In this document: piece after piece, positions 6,764 to 13,394 of the stretch
How the letters are laid out: each line of letters begins with the position of its first letter
Numbering within the stretch: position 1 is the stretch's first letter
IMG/VR virus record: IMGVR_UViG_3300032291_000229
Location: 1 to 21,024 of that record
Direction: 5' to 3' (one strand)
DNA: 21,024 nt
From: a virus
Position numbers and translations under genes: made by a program
The notes under the pieces: generated by a model
The model's database searches: none
The model's input: only the letters and a program-made list of their open reading frames with translations
What the model was told of the DNA's origin: nothing

Positions 6764-8701
6764 TTATGATAACCAGTTACCAACAACTGCGCCTACACCT
6801 TGTCCAACCGCTGTTGCAAGCGGATTGACGACAGAGCCTAAAGCAGCGCCTTGTCCATAAATATTAGCTAGTTGTCCTTGGAGTTGCGTTGCTTGTGCGC
6901 CTTGACTGCCTAACAATCCGTAGTAACCTGCTTTAGCGCCAGCACCTGCACTAGCAGCGCCTAGCGAACTAGACAATGCTAAAGGCTGCTGTGCGTAGCC
7001 TTCTAATGTGTTTGCTGCTCCAAATAAACCAGTTCCTGTTGCAATCTGAGCGTTTAACAGATTCTGAGCATATGTAGGTGCGTTAGCAGCTAATTGTGCG
7101 TTCTGTTGTGCTTGAGCATTATAGAAAGCAGCCATCTCAGGATTGGTAGCCATCAAACCTTGTGCGTTAGGAGCATAGCCAGCCATTGTACCACCAGTAG
7201 CTAAACCAGTTGTACCACGCTGGAATTGACGGTTACGCAACTGAGCTAACTGCTGCTCACGACCCGGAGCCAACAAACCTTGCTGCTGTGCAATATAGTT
7301 CTGCTGTACAGCTTGTGTGTCTGCTGTTGTAGGCAACGCTTGTGTACCCAGACCAAACAGATTCTGAACCTGTCCTGCAACCTGAGCTGTTGGGGTGTAA
7401 CCTGCGGAAGTTAGTTGTCCAGTGACTGGGTTAAACTGGAAGTTAGACTGACCAAAGGCAGTTGTCATTCCGACAGGAGTAAAGGAAGCCTGTTGCTGTG
7501 CTTGCTGAGTAGCAGCTTGTTGTGCTGCAACATTCTGACCGTATGCGCTTTGTAATTGGCTTCTTTGGTTTTGATTTAGGAGATAGTTTGCACCAGCCCC
7601 TAATAACCCTGTCCCCATTTCCATCGCATTAATCTGAGCATCAGTATAGCCTTGTGCTCTTAACTGAGCACGACGGGCTGCATTGTTGGCTGATGTAGTA
7701 CCGCCACCAATTAATGATTTAACTGCTTGTGTACCGTATTGTTTAACTAAGTTTGTTAACGTGCCAGTATCAAAGCCTGTAGTGTTGGAGGATAATCCTA
7801 ACGATGCCAACAACGAAGAACCCTGATTACCAGACAAATCAGTTAACCCACTAGACGAGCCAGCTAAGCCAATGTCTTCCATAAATCCGGGATAAGCACC
7901 AAAGTCGGTAAACCCACCCGGAGTATATCCTAGCTCTTGGTAGGTTGGTCCCATTTGGGGACTATAACCTAACTCGTCATATGTTGGTCCAAAGAATTCA
8001 TCCATAGTTGTACTTCCCGTATTCGTTTGATTAAATAATCCAGTCCCTGCATCAACTGCTGCGCCAACACCAGCACCAATCGCTGTATTAGCAGCTCCTG
8101 ATAAAAAACCTGTACCGATGTCGCCGCCCATTAAACCAGAGCCGACAGCACCGCCTACACCGCCACCAGCGATTTGTCCTGCTGTAGTAGAAATTGCACC
8201 GCCTGTACCAATACCTGCATTTTGAGCAGCTAACATCGCTGTTTGTTGTGAACCAATTTCAGTCCCAAACTCAGCCAGTGTTCCAACATAGTCAGCGACA
8301 CTAACACCAGCATAAGTAGCTGCGGCAGAAATTGCAGCCATCTTAGCTACGTCTTCAATAGGCACACCTGCGGCAATCGCCTTAGTTGCTGTGTAAGCTG
8401 GAATAGCATATAAAGATGCGCCTCCAGTGGCTGGGGCAGCAGCAATAGCGCCAATCTTAACAGCAGTGCCTACAGGGTCTTGAACTGCTGGTTGTGTGAC
8501 GTTCTCGTCAATAAATACACCGACATCGCTAACAGCTCCGCCAATCGCTTCACCAACATCAGAAACAGCATCTACTACATCGGAGATAATTGGAATACCA
8601 CCACCGCCACCTTCCAGTGTCATACCTAAAGCAAAAGGACCACGACCCCCACGAGGGGAGAACGCATTAATTGGTAAGGTACTATCTAGTCCGTATCTCA
8701 T
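6764..8701 (-). CDS. Putative internal virion / DNA ejection protein, Gly/Ala/Gln-rich (645 aa)
   Basis: The N-terminal half (about 30-220) is extremely Gly/Ala/Val-rich with small-residue patterns such as GAGVGAAVDAG, typical of proteins that insert into membranes or pack loosely. A short duplication occurs at 238-248 (GPTYDELGYSP) and 251-261 (GPTYQELGYTP). The C-terminal half is Gln/Ala-rich, with FQFNPVTGQ-like and long AQQ runs. No enzyme motif was seen. The start overlaps the stop of the upstream 132-residue gene in an ATGA junction. Large, low-complexity, virion-module proteins between tail and lysis genes are commonly pilot or ejection proteins that leave the head with the DNA. That role is inferred. 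Confidence 0.6.
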   Translation of the reverse strand: MRYGLDSTLPINAFSPRGGRGPFALGMTLEGGGGGIPIISDVVDAVSDVGEAIGGAVSDVGVFIDENVTQPAVQDPVGTAVKIGAIAAAPATGGASLYAIPAYTATKAIAAGVPIEDVAKMAAISAAATYAGVSVADYVGTLAEFGTEIGSQQTAMLAAQNAGIGTGGAISTTAGQIAGGGVGGAVGSGLMGGDIGTGFLSGAANTAIGAGVGAAVDAGTGLFNQTNTGSTTMDEFFGPTYDELGYSPQMGPTYQELGYTPGGFTDFGAYPGFMEDIGLAGSSSGLTDLSGNQGSSLLASLGLSSNTTGFDTGTLTNLVKQYGTQAVKSLIGGGTTSANNAARRAQLRAQGYTDAQINAMEMGTGLLGAGANYLLNQNQRSQLQSAYGQNVAAQQAATQQAQQQASFTPVGMTTAFGQSNFQFNPVTGQLTSAGYTPTAQVAGQVQNLFGLGTQALPTTADTQAVQQNYIAQQQGLLAPGREQQLAQLRNRQFQRGTTGLATGGTMAGYAPNAQGLMATNPEMAAFYNAQAQQNAQLAANAPTYAQNLLNAQIATGTGLFGAANTLEGYAQQPLALSSSLGAASAGAGAKAGYYGLLGSQGAQATQLQGQLANIYGQGAALGSVVNPLATAVGQGVGAVVGNWLS

Positions 8702-9096
8702 TTAGAAATATCCATTGTCCATGCAATCTTATTGCCTTTTTTGATAGTCTTCACTGGTCCCAATGTTTGCAACATTTTAACCAATCTAGGATTAGTAGTT
8801 TCAGACTCAAGCCTTGTTACACCAGATTGTTTAACCGCATCAAAAGCAATTTTCATTGCTTCAGGCAATGTCGATAATGGGTCCAAAGTGTACATATGCA
8901 CTTCAAGGACACCCGGCTCTTTACGAATACCGACAAAGATGGTGTTATTGTGTCGTACTAAAACAGCTTTCTCTTGCTTAATTAGAATTGCTAAACCTTT
9001 AAGAAACTTGTCTTCTTCTTTGGTAAATCCACCACGCTCTAAGTCTTGCCGAATAATCTCGGTAGCTGTATACTCTTTATCGACAATATTAGCCAT
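8698..9096 (-). CDS. Small virion-module protein, possibly GNAT-fold-like
   Basis: The 132-residue protein is mixed alpha/beta. The segment at about 43-110, with alternating strands (AVLVRHNNTIFVGI, VLEVHMYTLDP), then a helix and TRLESETTNPRLVKMLQTLG, resembles degenerate GNAT acetyltransferase-like proteins found beside internal virion genes in T7-like and aquatic podophages. The acetyl-CoA-binding R/Q-x-x-G-x-G/A loop is not evident, so catalysis is doubtful. GGAGG upstream of its ATG lies inside the last codons of the preceding gene. Its own stop overlaps the start of the 645-residue gene (ATGA). It may chaperone or join the internal virion proteins. Function unconfirmed. Confidence 0.5.
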   Translation of the reverse strand: MANIVDKEYTATEIIRQDLERGGFTKEEDKFLKGLAILIKQEKAVLVRHNNTIFVGIRKEPGVLEVHMYTLDPLSTLPEAMKIAFDAVKQSGVTRLESETTNPRLVKMLQTLGPVKTIKKGNKIAWTMDISK

Positions 9097-9098
9097 GA

Positions 9099-9368
9099 TT
9101 AGAAACTACCTCCGTCCATTGAAGCAGCTTCTAGTGCGCCTGTGACAGTCATAGTACCGCCTACAGTTGCGTTACCTGTTACAGCTAATACTGCAATGGT
9201 TGCTGTTCCAGAGATGGTTGGACTTGCTGCATCGGCTTTACTGTTAACAGCTACTTGAATTGCTGCGAACTCAGTATCAAGCTCTGCACCACGAACTAAC
9301 TTCTGTGGATTACCTGTTGAAAGAGCATCTTTAGATGTAAAATTTGTAGCCTTTGTATAATTGCTCAT
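9099..9368 (-). CDS. Short tail-fibre-adaptor-like protein (89 aa) ending in DGGSF
   Basis: The N-terminus (MSNYTKATNFTSKDALSTGN, then a LVRGAELDTEFAAI segment and a short helix) matches the pattern I know from the N-termini of long tail-fibre proteins in aquatic podophages, which dock the fibre to the tail. Here it is followed only by a short, Thr/Gly-rich beta-repeat region (about 48-80) and stops after MDGGSF. It has the look of a stand-alone adaptor or a fibre reduced to its attachment domain. The start overlaps the upstream hub gene in an ATGA junction. The codons for DGG also supply GGAGG for the next gene. The virion role is inferred. Confidence 0.6.
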   Translation of the reverse strand: MSNYTKATNFTSKDALSTGNPQKLVRGAELDTEFAAIQVAVNSKADAASPTISGTATIAVLAVTGNATVGGTMTVTGALEAASMDGGSF

Positions 9369-10966
9369 AGTGTCTTACCGCCTTTAACGAAAACGTCTAC
9401 TTTCTGCAAAGAGACGGAGTTGTTGTCAATATCTGTTTCAAAGCCAAGCTGAAGTGTTTTACCTGTGCCACCAGCGTTGATGTTATTATTAAAGATAATA
9501 ATTCCACCAGAATATTCACCAATTCCGTATTCACCAATACCGTATTCAGCAATCGCCGATGGTGAAATAACAGTAGTGGCTGACTGATATGCTTTCTTAA
9601 AATCAAAGTCCCATTTAACCGAGATGTCTTGATTCTGAGCACCAATTAACAACATTTCAATCTTCTTGAGAATCTTTGATGTTGTAGGTTGTTGGAAGTC
9701 AAAATAACTTGAATAGTAAGACATCCGATACGGAGCCGTGTTGTCGGTATATCCGTTGTATAATCCAATGTATCCGTTTTTACCTAATAAGAACTCACGA
9801 TTAAATGTAGTGCAAAAAGCAGTTGGTGTAATTGTGTCCCAAGTCGTTGCTCTTGCTGAACCGTCTGGCAGTAGTGTTCTTGAATCAAAACAATATACCG
9901 TGTCTACATCTGAAAACGATAAGACATAAAATGCTTCTTGTGCTGAGTATCCAGACTTAATGGACTTCATGTCTGTTGTCAACTGCAATGTGCTTAACAG
10001 TTCATCTCGGACATTCTTAGAGATGTCACGCATAGGCATCGACTTCTCTTGAATTGTTCTGGAGAAGCTACGCACACCTGTAGACGACAGAAACACAACA
10101 TCTGTACCTGTGGGCTGAATTGAATCTCTTGCAATGCAGCCAATACCAGTAACTAAATCAGCTAAAGCCAGCGATGACGGGTCTTGCGCTCCGCTGTAAA
10201 CAACCGTATGGTTTTCACAGAAAATGATAAGAAACCCATTATGCGAAGCTAACCCAATAATCGGGTCTCCGTCTGATACCACTTCAGAAATGTTTAACGC
10301 TCCTGCAGTACCTGTCTGAAAGTTTAAAGGGTCTAACAAATCACTGAAATACACAGTTTGTTTATCGTTGACAATATCTGCTACCCAGATTCGTCCATAA
10401 GCAGATAAAGCACAATTTGGTAAAAAGGTGCTAGAAGTATGCGATACAGGAACAGCAGGTAATGTAGCTACATCGGCTAAGACCTTAAACACATAATTGC
10501 TTGTTACGCTAGAGTAAGAGAACAACAGTGGCTTATGTCCAGCTTGTACTAAAACAGCTCTGCCACGAGCATTGGTAGCATCTGGTAGCGATGCAACTTG
10601 CCAATGACTGTCTGTTATCGTGTATGTTGCGTCTGCTGTGTCTCCGCTGTTGCGTACATTCTTTTTAACTAACGCAGTGCCGTTAGAAACAAACAACTTT
10701 GCATTTCCAGCAGCAATTAACTTATCGTCGCTTGCAGCAGGAGACAACACTTCAAAAATCATGTCAACCGATGCAGTGCTTAAATCTGCATTAGACGGTA
10801 AATAAGGTGTCCATCCTTTACGAGCACCGATACGACCAAACTTGTCAATAACGCAGTTATTCGCTTCTAAAGCAAAACCAGCCTCTAGCGAAGTAGGAGC
10901 ATCCTGTAGGTTTAAACCAGCAAACCCCGGTGCTGCAATAGACGAAGTTACAAGTTGTTTGCTCAA
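9365..10966 (-). CDS. Tail hub / stabilisation protein (tail tubular B or P22 gp10-like)
   Basis: The 533-residue protein is dominated by beta-strand-like segments with repeated aromatic/Asp turns (RIWVADI, QTVYFSD, FLIIFCENHTVVYSGA, FYVLSFSDVDTVYCFD). These suggest a propeller-like body, as in tail hub or stabilisation proteins that close the portal in short-tailed phages. The N-terminal NLQDAPTSLEAGFALEANNC segment, describing an arm before the body, is common in this group. An EYGIGEYGIGEYSGG insertion at about 470-485 comes from a 15-base tandem repeat. Translation starts at TTG, overlapping the TGA of the upstream adaptor gene (TTGA). No ATG near the start fits the conserved N-terminus, so coupling is likely. 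The fold and P22 gp10 analogy are inferred. Confidence 0.68.
   Translation of the reverse strand: MSKQLVTSSIAAPGFAGLNLQDAPTSLEAGFALEANNCVIDKFGRIGARKGWTPYLPSNADLSTASVDMIFEVLSPAASDDKLIAAGNAKLFVSNGTALVKKNVRNSGDTADATYTITDSHWQVASLPDATNARGRAVLVQAGHKPLLFSYSSVTSNYVFKVLADVATLPAVPVSHTSSTFLPNCALSAYGRIWVADIVNDKQTVYFSDLLDPLNFQTGTAGALNISEVVSDGDPIIGLASHNGFLIIFCENHTVVYSGAQDPSSLALADLVTGIGCIARDSIQPTGTDVVFLSSTGVRSFSRTIQEKSMPMRDISKNVRDELLSTLQLTTDMKSIKSGYSAQEAFYVLSFSDVDTVYCFDSRTLLPDGSARATTWDTITPTAFCTTFNREFLLGKNGYIGLYNGYTDNTAPYRMSYYSSYFDFQQPTTSKILKKIEMLLIGAQNQDISVKWDFDFKKAYQSATTVISPSAIAEYGIGEYGIGEYSGGIIIFNNNINAGGTGKTLQLGFETDIDNNSVSLQKVDVFVKGGKTL
9513..9557 (-). repeat. 15-base tandem repeat inside the hub gene
   Basis: Three consecutive 15-base units (9513-9527, 9528-9542, 9543-9557) encode the peptide series EYGIG-EYGIG with a degenerate third copy (AIAEY). 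On the plus strand the units read TATTCACCAATTCCG, TATTCACCAATACCG and TATTCAGCAATCGCC. The repeat keeps the frame, so gain or loss of a unit would change a loop by five residues without breaking the protein. Confidence 0.8.
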
Positions 10967-11619
10967 TTCGCTACCCAGTTGGTATCTTCAATGTAACGAT
11001 TAGACTCAAGCGAGATATAGTCAGCAAGTAAGTTACGGGCTAAGGCATAGGCTTCAGAGGACTGTAAACCGCCATCTTCACCACGCTCTACAATCGCACG
11101 AGCAAAGGCATTAAGAACAACAACATCACCCGGTACTTTGATTAAATCAGTGTCTGCAACAAGTGGGTCTTGTGGCAACATGACGTTAAACCGTAATGTA
11201 TACGCTGCGTCAGGAATAGGGAAGATGTCGACTAATGTATCGCCATTAGCGTCTTGACCGTTAAAGTTAAAGTAACGAGGTGCTCCACGAGTGGGACTGT
11301 CCTGCATAAACTGCTGCGTCATCCACGATGTAGGTGCAACATCCATAAAGAAGTTCTGCGAATCGTTGATTGCGTCAATTACTCTAAACCGTACACCAGA
11401 GCCTTCTAAGACATAACTAAAAATGTTTGCAGTCGTAGTTGCTGTCAGTGTATCAGACAAAGCGTTCCAGCCGTAAGCGGCTTCTACCGACGATTTAGCA
11501 TCATTCACTAATTCGCCAATCATTTTGCTGTAGGCGTTCTCGTTTACGGTAGAAACTTCTGTTTCCCGTAGTCTGCGAAGTACGCTATTAACAGCTTGTA
11601 GATAAGTCGTAGTTGCCAT
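10963..11619 (-). CDS. Tail tubular protein A / head-tail adaptor-like protein
   Basis: The 218-residue protein begins with a helical bundle (TYLQAVNSVLRRLRETEV, then KMIGELVNDAKSSVEAAYGWNAL). A beta-rich middle follows (VRFRVIDAI, RYFNFNGQDANGDTLVDIFPIPDAAYTLRFNVMLPQ), then C-terminal helices (NAFARAIVERGEDGG, AYALARNLLADYI). This architecture and the DxFPxPD-xxYTLRF block are characteristic of the tail tubular A/T7 gp11-type proteins that sit below the portal. It directly precedes the hub-like gene, the same order as gp11-gp12 in T7. The gene starts a putative transcription unit: a sigma70-like promoter lies in the 46-base gap upstream. The start ATG has AGAGGA nearby. Confidence 0.75.
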   Translation of the reverse strand: MATTTYLQAVNSVLRRLRETEVSTVNENAYSKMIGELVNDAKSSVEAAYGWNALSDTLTATTTANIFSYVLEGSGVRFRVIDAINDSQNFFMDVAPTSWMTQQFMQDSPTRGAPRYFNFNGQDANGDTLVDIFPIPDAAYTLRFNVMLPQDPLVADTDLIKVPGDVVVLNAFARAIVERGEDGGLQSSEAYALARNLLADYISLESNRYIEDTNWVAN

Positions 11620-11629
11620 ATATTCCTCT

Positions 11630-11658
11630 AGTGTAACACAGTTTTAATAATGTGTCAA
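11630..11658 (-). promoter_or_regulatory. Putative sigma70-type promoter upstream of tail tubular gene
   Basis: On the minus strand TTGACA (11658-11653) is a perfect -35 box, followed by exactly 17 bases and TACACT (11635-11630), a four-of-six match to the -10 consensus. It lies in one of the few real intergenic gaps of the late block. The -10 box ends only about 10 bases before the ATG at 11619, so a transcript would start almost at or within the AGAGGA ribosome-binding sequence and be nearly leaderless. Confidence 0.5.
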
Positions 11659-11665
11659 CAATTAT

Positions 11666-11914
11666 TTAGTTGCAATCCCATTTTTTTAATGCTAATGCCT
11701 TGCGTGTTGGTCTGCCCTTTTCGTCCTTCATTGGACCAGCGACACCGCCCATCCGAGCACAAAAACTCTTACGTCGTGCAGCCGCTTTAGGCGACTTTGC
11801 AGCCTCTTTAGCTGACACAGGAGGCTTTAGCTTAGAACCAGTCTTTTTATTGTAGTAGTCTCTACCTTTTTGGTTAAGACCGCCTTCGGGGTTCTGAAAC
11901 GCTTTCTTAGGCAT
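11666..11914 (-). CDS. Small basic conserved phage protein, DUF6321-like
   Basis: The 82-residue protein is strongly basic (Lys/Arg-rich), with a recognisable core: NPEGGLNQKGRDYYNKKTGS at 8-27, a Lys/Ala linker, then SFCARMGGVAGPMKDEKGRP at 50-69 and a KALALKKWDC end. I recall this block arrangement from the DUF6321 family of phages and large viruses, function unknown. Two cysteines (C52, C81) are the only ones. Its ATG shares one base with the stop of the 47-residue gene before it (TAATG). It is the third of three consecutive tiny Lys-rich genes. Binding to DNA or to the virion interior is plausible from charge but unproven. Confidence 0.75.
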   Translation of the reverse strand: MPKKAFQNPEGGLNQKGRDYYNKKTGSKLKPPVSAKEAAKSPKAAARRKSFCARMGGVAGPMKDEKGRPTRKALALKKWDCN

Positions 11915-12057
11915 TATTTCTTCTTCTTAGCTGTCTTAGCAGCATCTTTAAAGTCTTTAGCCGAAGGAGCGCCTTTAGAGCCAACCTTACGCATCTTCTC
12001 ACCTGAACCAGCCTTGATACGGTTTCTCTTGGCTGCGATATTGGCATACAAGCCCAT
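11914..12057 (-). CDS. Tiny Lys-rich conserved phage protein (47 aa)
   Basis: The minus-strand frame encodes MGLYANIAAKRNRIKAGSGE, then KMRKVGSKGAPSAKDFKDAA and a KTAKKKK end: 47 residues with about a third basic. I recall close relatives of this MGLYANI-x-AKRxRIxAGSGEKMRKPG pattern in aquatic podophages, annotated only as hypothetical. Its ATG begins two bases after the TAA of the 53-residue gene, and its own TAA overlaps the ATG of the 82-residue gene, so translation is probably coupled through all three. It has no membrane segment, cysteine or recognisable domain. It is too short for typical gene-calling cut-offs; the conserved context supports it as real. Confidence 0.7.
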   Translation of the reverse strand: MGLYANIAAKRNRIKAGSGEKMRKVGSKGAPSAKDFKDAAKTAKKKK

Positions 12058-12058
12058 T

Positions 12059-12220
12059 TTAGTAGCCACGTTTAGCGCCCATCTTCTTAGCTGGTTTCTT
12101 AGACATACCTGCTTTGCTCATGGCAATCGCAATGGCTTGTTTCTGAGGCTTTCCAGACTTCATCTCAGTACGAATGTTAGAGGAGATAGTCTTTTGTGAT
12201 TTACCTGATTTTAATGGCAT
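12059..12220 (-). CDS. Tiny Lys-rich conserved phage protein, DUF6496-like (53 aa)
   Basis: The frame encodes [20 protein letters not shown], then [20 protein letters not shown] and a [13 protein letters not shown] tail. The G-K-P-x-K-Q-A-x-A-I-A core is a pattern I know from widespread small phage proteins (DUF6496-like), function unknown. Two ATGs are adjacent (12223-12221 and 12220-12218). I chose the second because AGGAG, which overlaps the stop of the upstream 117-residue gene (TAAGGAG), is five bases from it but only two from the first. The central [12 protein letters not shown] would form a short amphipathic helix between basic arms. It is the first of three tiny basic genes in a row. 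Confidence 0.7.
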   Translation of the reverse strand: MPLKSGKSQKTISSNIRTEMKSGKPQKQAIAIAMSKAGMSKKPAKKMGAKRGY

Positions 12221-12229
12221 CATTGCTCC

Positions 12230-12583
12230 TTAGTATTGGTTATATTGAACGGCAGAAGTTGGTTCTAGTTCAAAGGTACAAATAACGGATGACGTAGCGC
12301 CAGACTCAACCTCGACCCTGACTTCATCGCCTTCTTCTAGTGCAATATATGCACCGCCATCAAACCGCAAGAATGTCTTAGCAGCTAATGGGTAGGCACT
12401 GACGATAGACACTTCAGTATTCGTGCTTTTGTCATACCACCACGCAGTAAAGTTTTTTGCAGAGGAGGTATTATTAATAGCCCACAGTAAAGTCCATTTT
12501 GCTGTTTGTCTTGCAGGAACAACAAACAATGTTGTCTTAGTTGCTGCGACAAGATTCTTACCTACGGATACTGGTCTTATCAT
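12230..12583 (-). CDS. Conserved small beta-rich virion-module protein (117 aa)
   Basis: The 117 residues alternate beta-like segments (KTTLFVVPARQTAKWTLLWA, FTAWWYDKS, VSIVSAYPLAAKTFLRF, AYIALEEGDEVRVEVE, SVICTFELEP). They suggest a compact beta-sandwich like those of small head decoration or tail-tip proteins. There is no signal peptide or cysteine pair. The GDEVRVEVESG turn resembles carbohydrate- or capsid-binding jelly-roll modules, but this is only an impression. It sits between the coiled-coil membrane protein and the tiny basic cluster, and its stop codon overlaps the ribosome-binding site of the next gene. A structural role is inferred; I do not recognise a named family. Confidence 0.6.
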   Translation of the reverse strand: MIRPVSVGKNLVAATKTTLFVVPARQTAKWTLLWAINNTSSAKNFTAWWYDKSTNTEVSIVSAYPLAAKTFLRFDGGAYIALEEGDEVRVEVESGATSSVICTFELEPTSAVQYNQY

Positions 12584-12586
12584 GGT

Positions 12587-12793
12587 TTACTTTTTGAATA
12601 CCAATTCAGTCATGTAGCTAATAAAAGCGCCAGCAACAGAAGCAACGCCCATCAAAGCCCATAGAGAACCTTTACTACGCTCTGCCATAGCGACTAAACG
12701 TTTAATGTCATTATCCATTGAGTTTACTTTATGTTCCAAGTTCTCAACGGCATTAACAAGTTTACCGTACTCTACGGGATTGATGTCGTTCAT
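12587..12793 (-). CDS. Small coiled-coil protein with C-terminal membrane segment, XhlA/holin-like
   Basis: The 68-residue protein has a heptad-like N-terminal part (about 9-38: LVNAVENLEHKVNSMDNDIK) and one hydrophobic segment at about 43-61 (SLWALMGVASVAGAFISYM), then a short tail ending FKK. This is the layout of XhlA-type haemolysin/holin accessory proteins and of other small phage membrane proteins. It is located about 9.5 kb upstream of the holin-endolysin pair, among tail-fibre and small structural genes. It could be an accessory holin, an anti-holin, or a protein recruiting something to the membrane. Only the coiled-coil-plus-anchor layout is seen; lysis function is an inference. Confidence 0.55.
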   Translation of the reverse strand: MNDINPVEYGKLVNAVENLEHKVNSMDNDIKRLVAMAERSKGSLWALMGVASVAGAFISYMTELVFKK

Positions 12794-12796
12794 TTA

Positions 12797-13003
12797 TTAC
12801 TCTTTCGGTTTAAGCGATTCTTCTAGCAACTTAACAAAAGCCTGCTTGCCAACATTAAGCTGGTCAAGGTTAAATTGGCTAGACTCAATCTTGCGAGTTA
12901 AATCAAGGCAATGATTAACCAAAGCCTGTTGCTCTGGCGTCATATCCTCGTATACATACTCTACATCGTTTACTGTGATTGGGGTCTTTTTATCTTTTCC
13001 CAT
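12797..13003 (-). CDS. Conserved hypothetical protein (68 aa)
   Basis: The 68 residues begin with a basic start (MGKDKKT), then ITVNDVEYVYEDMTPEQQAL with an I-x-V-N-x-x-E-Y strand and acidic turn. A long helix follows (VNHCLDLTRKIESSQFNLDQLNVGKQAFVKLLEESL). I recall similar small proteins with the QFNxDQLNxGKQAF core near tail-fibre genes of cyanophages and other aquatic phages, without function. CTAGGAG precedes the ATG. The spacing to the next gene is three bases. It is helical and possibly oligomeric, with no catalytic motif. Confidence 0.65.
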   Translation of the reverse strand: MGKDKKTPITVNDVEYVYEDMTPEQQALVNHCLDLTRKIESSQFNLDQLNVGKQAFVKLLEESLKPKE

Positions 13004-13036
13004 ATCATTCTCCTAGTTGTACTGCGGTTAAAAAAC

Positions 13037-13348
13037 TTATTCTGCGGCAGTTGCTACAGGCTTATTGGCTTCTTCTTGTGCAATACGCTGGGTTTCTTGT
13101 TCAGCAGCTATACGGGCTTGTTCAGCGTTCCATGCAGCAACTAATTCGGGTGTCCATGCTGCATTGCAGATAGCAACGACGTTGGCTGGCTGACCTGTTA
13201 AGTCTTGGGCTGGCGTAAGGCTTGTGCGGTGGTAAGTTTGGCTAATTTGGTTGCCATCTTCCATAATGCGTGTAGCTTCACGATACAGCACAATGCCGTT
13301 TTCGGTTACTGTAATTTGGTCTATTACTGTTTCTTTAGTTAATGCCAT
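13037..13348 (-). CDS. Conserved phage protein next to tail fibres (103 aa)
   Basis: The N-terminal half (MALTKETVIDQITVTENGIV, then LYREATRIMEDGNQISQTYHR) forms beta-like strands describing a typical pattern of small phage proteins encoded beside fibres. The centre has PANVVAICNAAWTPELVAAW, and the C-terminus is an Ala/Glu/Gln-rich helix (about 75-103). AAAGGAG precedes the ATG. It may be a fibre-associated or tail-assembly protein, but nothing in the sequence proves this. A hairpin lies in the 46-base gap just upstream. Confidence 0.65.
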   Translation of the reverse strand: MALTKETVIDQITVTENGIVLYREATRIMEDGNQISQTYHRTSLTPAQDLTGQPANVVAICNAAWTPELVAAWNAEQARIAAEQETQRIAQEEANKPVATAAE

Positions 13349-13371
13349 TTTAAATCTCCTTTAAGTGTCCG

Positions 13372-13391
13372 ACTAACGAATCCACGCTAGT
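13372..13391 (-). other. Small hairpin between fibre gene and 103-aa gene
   Basis: ACTAACG (13372-13378) and CGCTAGT (13385-13391) form a seven-pair stem with one G-U in the minus-strand transcript and a six-base loop. It starts shortly after the fibre stop codon. No T-tract follows, so it is more likely an mRNA processing or stability element than a terminator. It may also be chance. Confidence 0.3.
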
Positions 13392-13394
13392 TAA

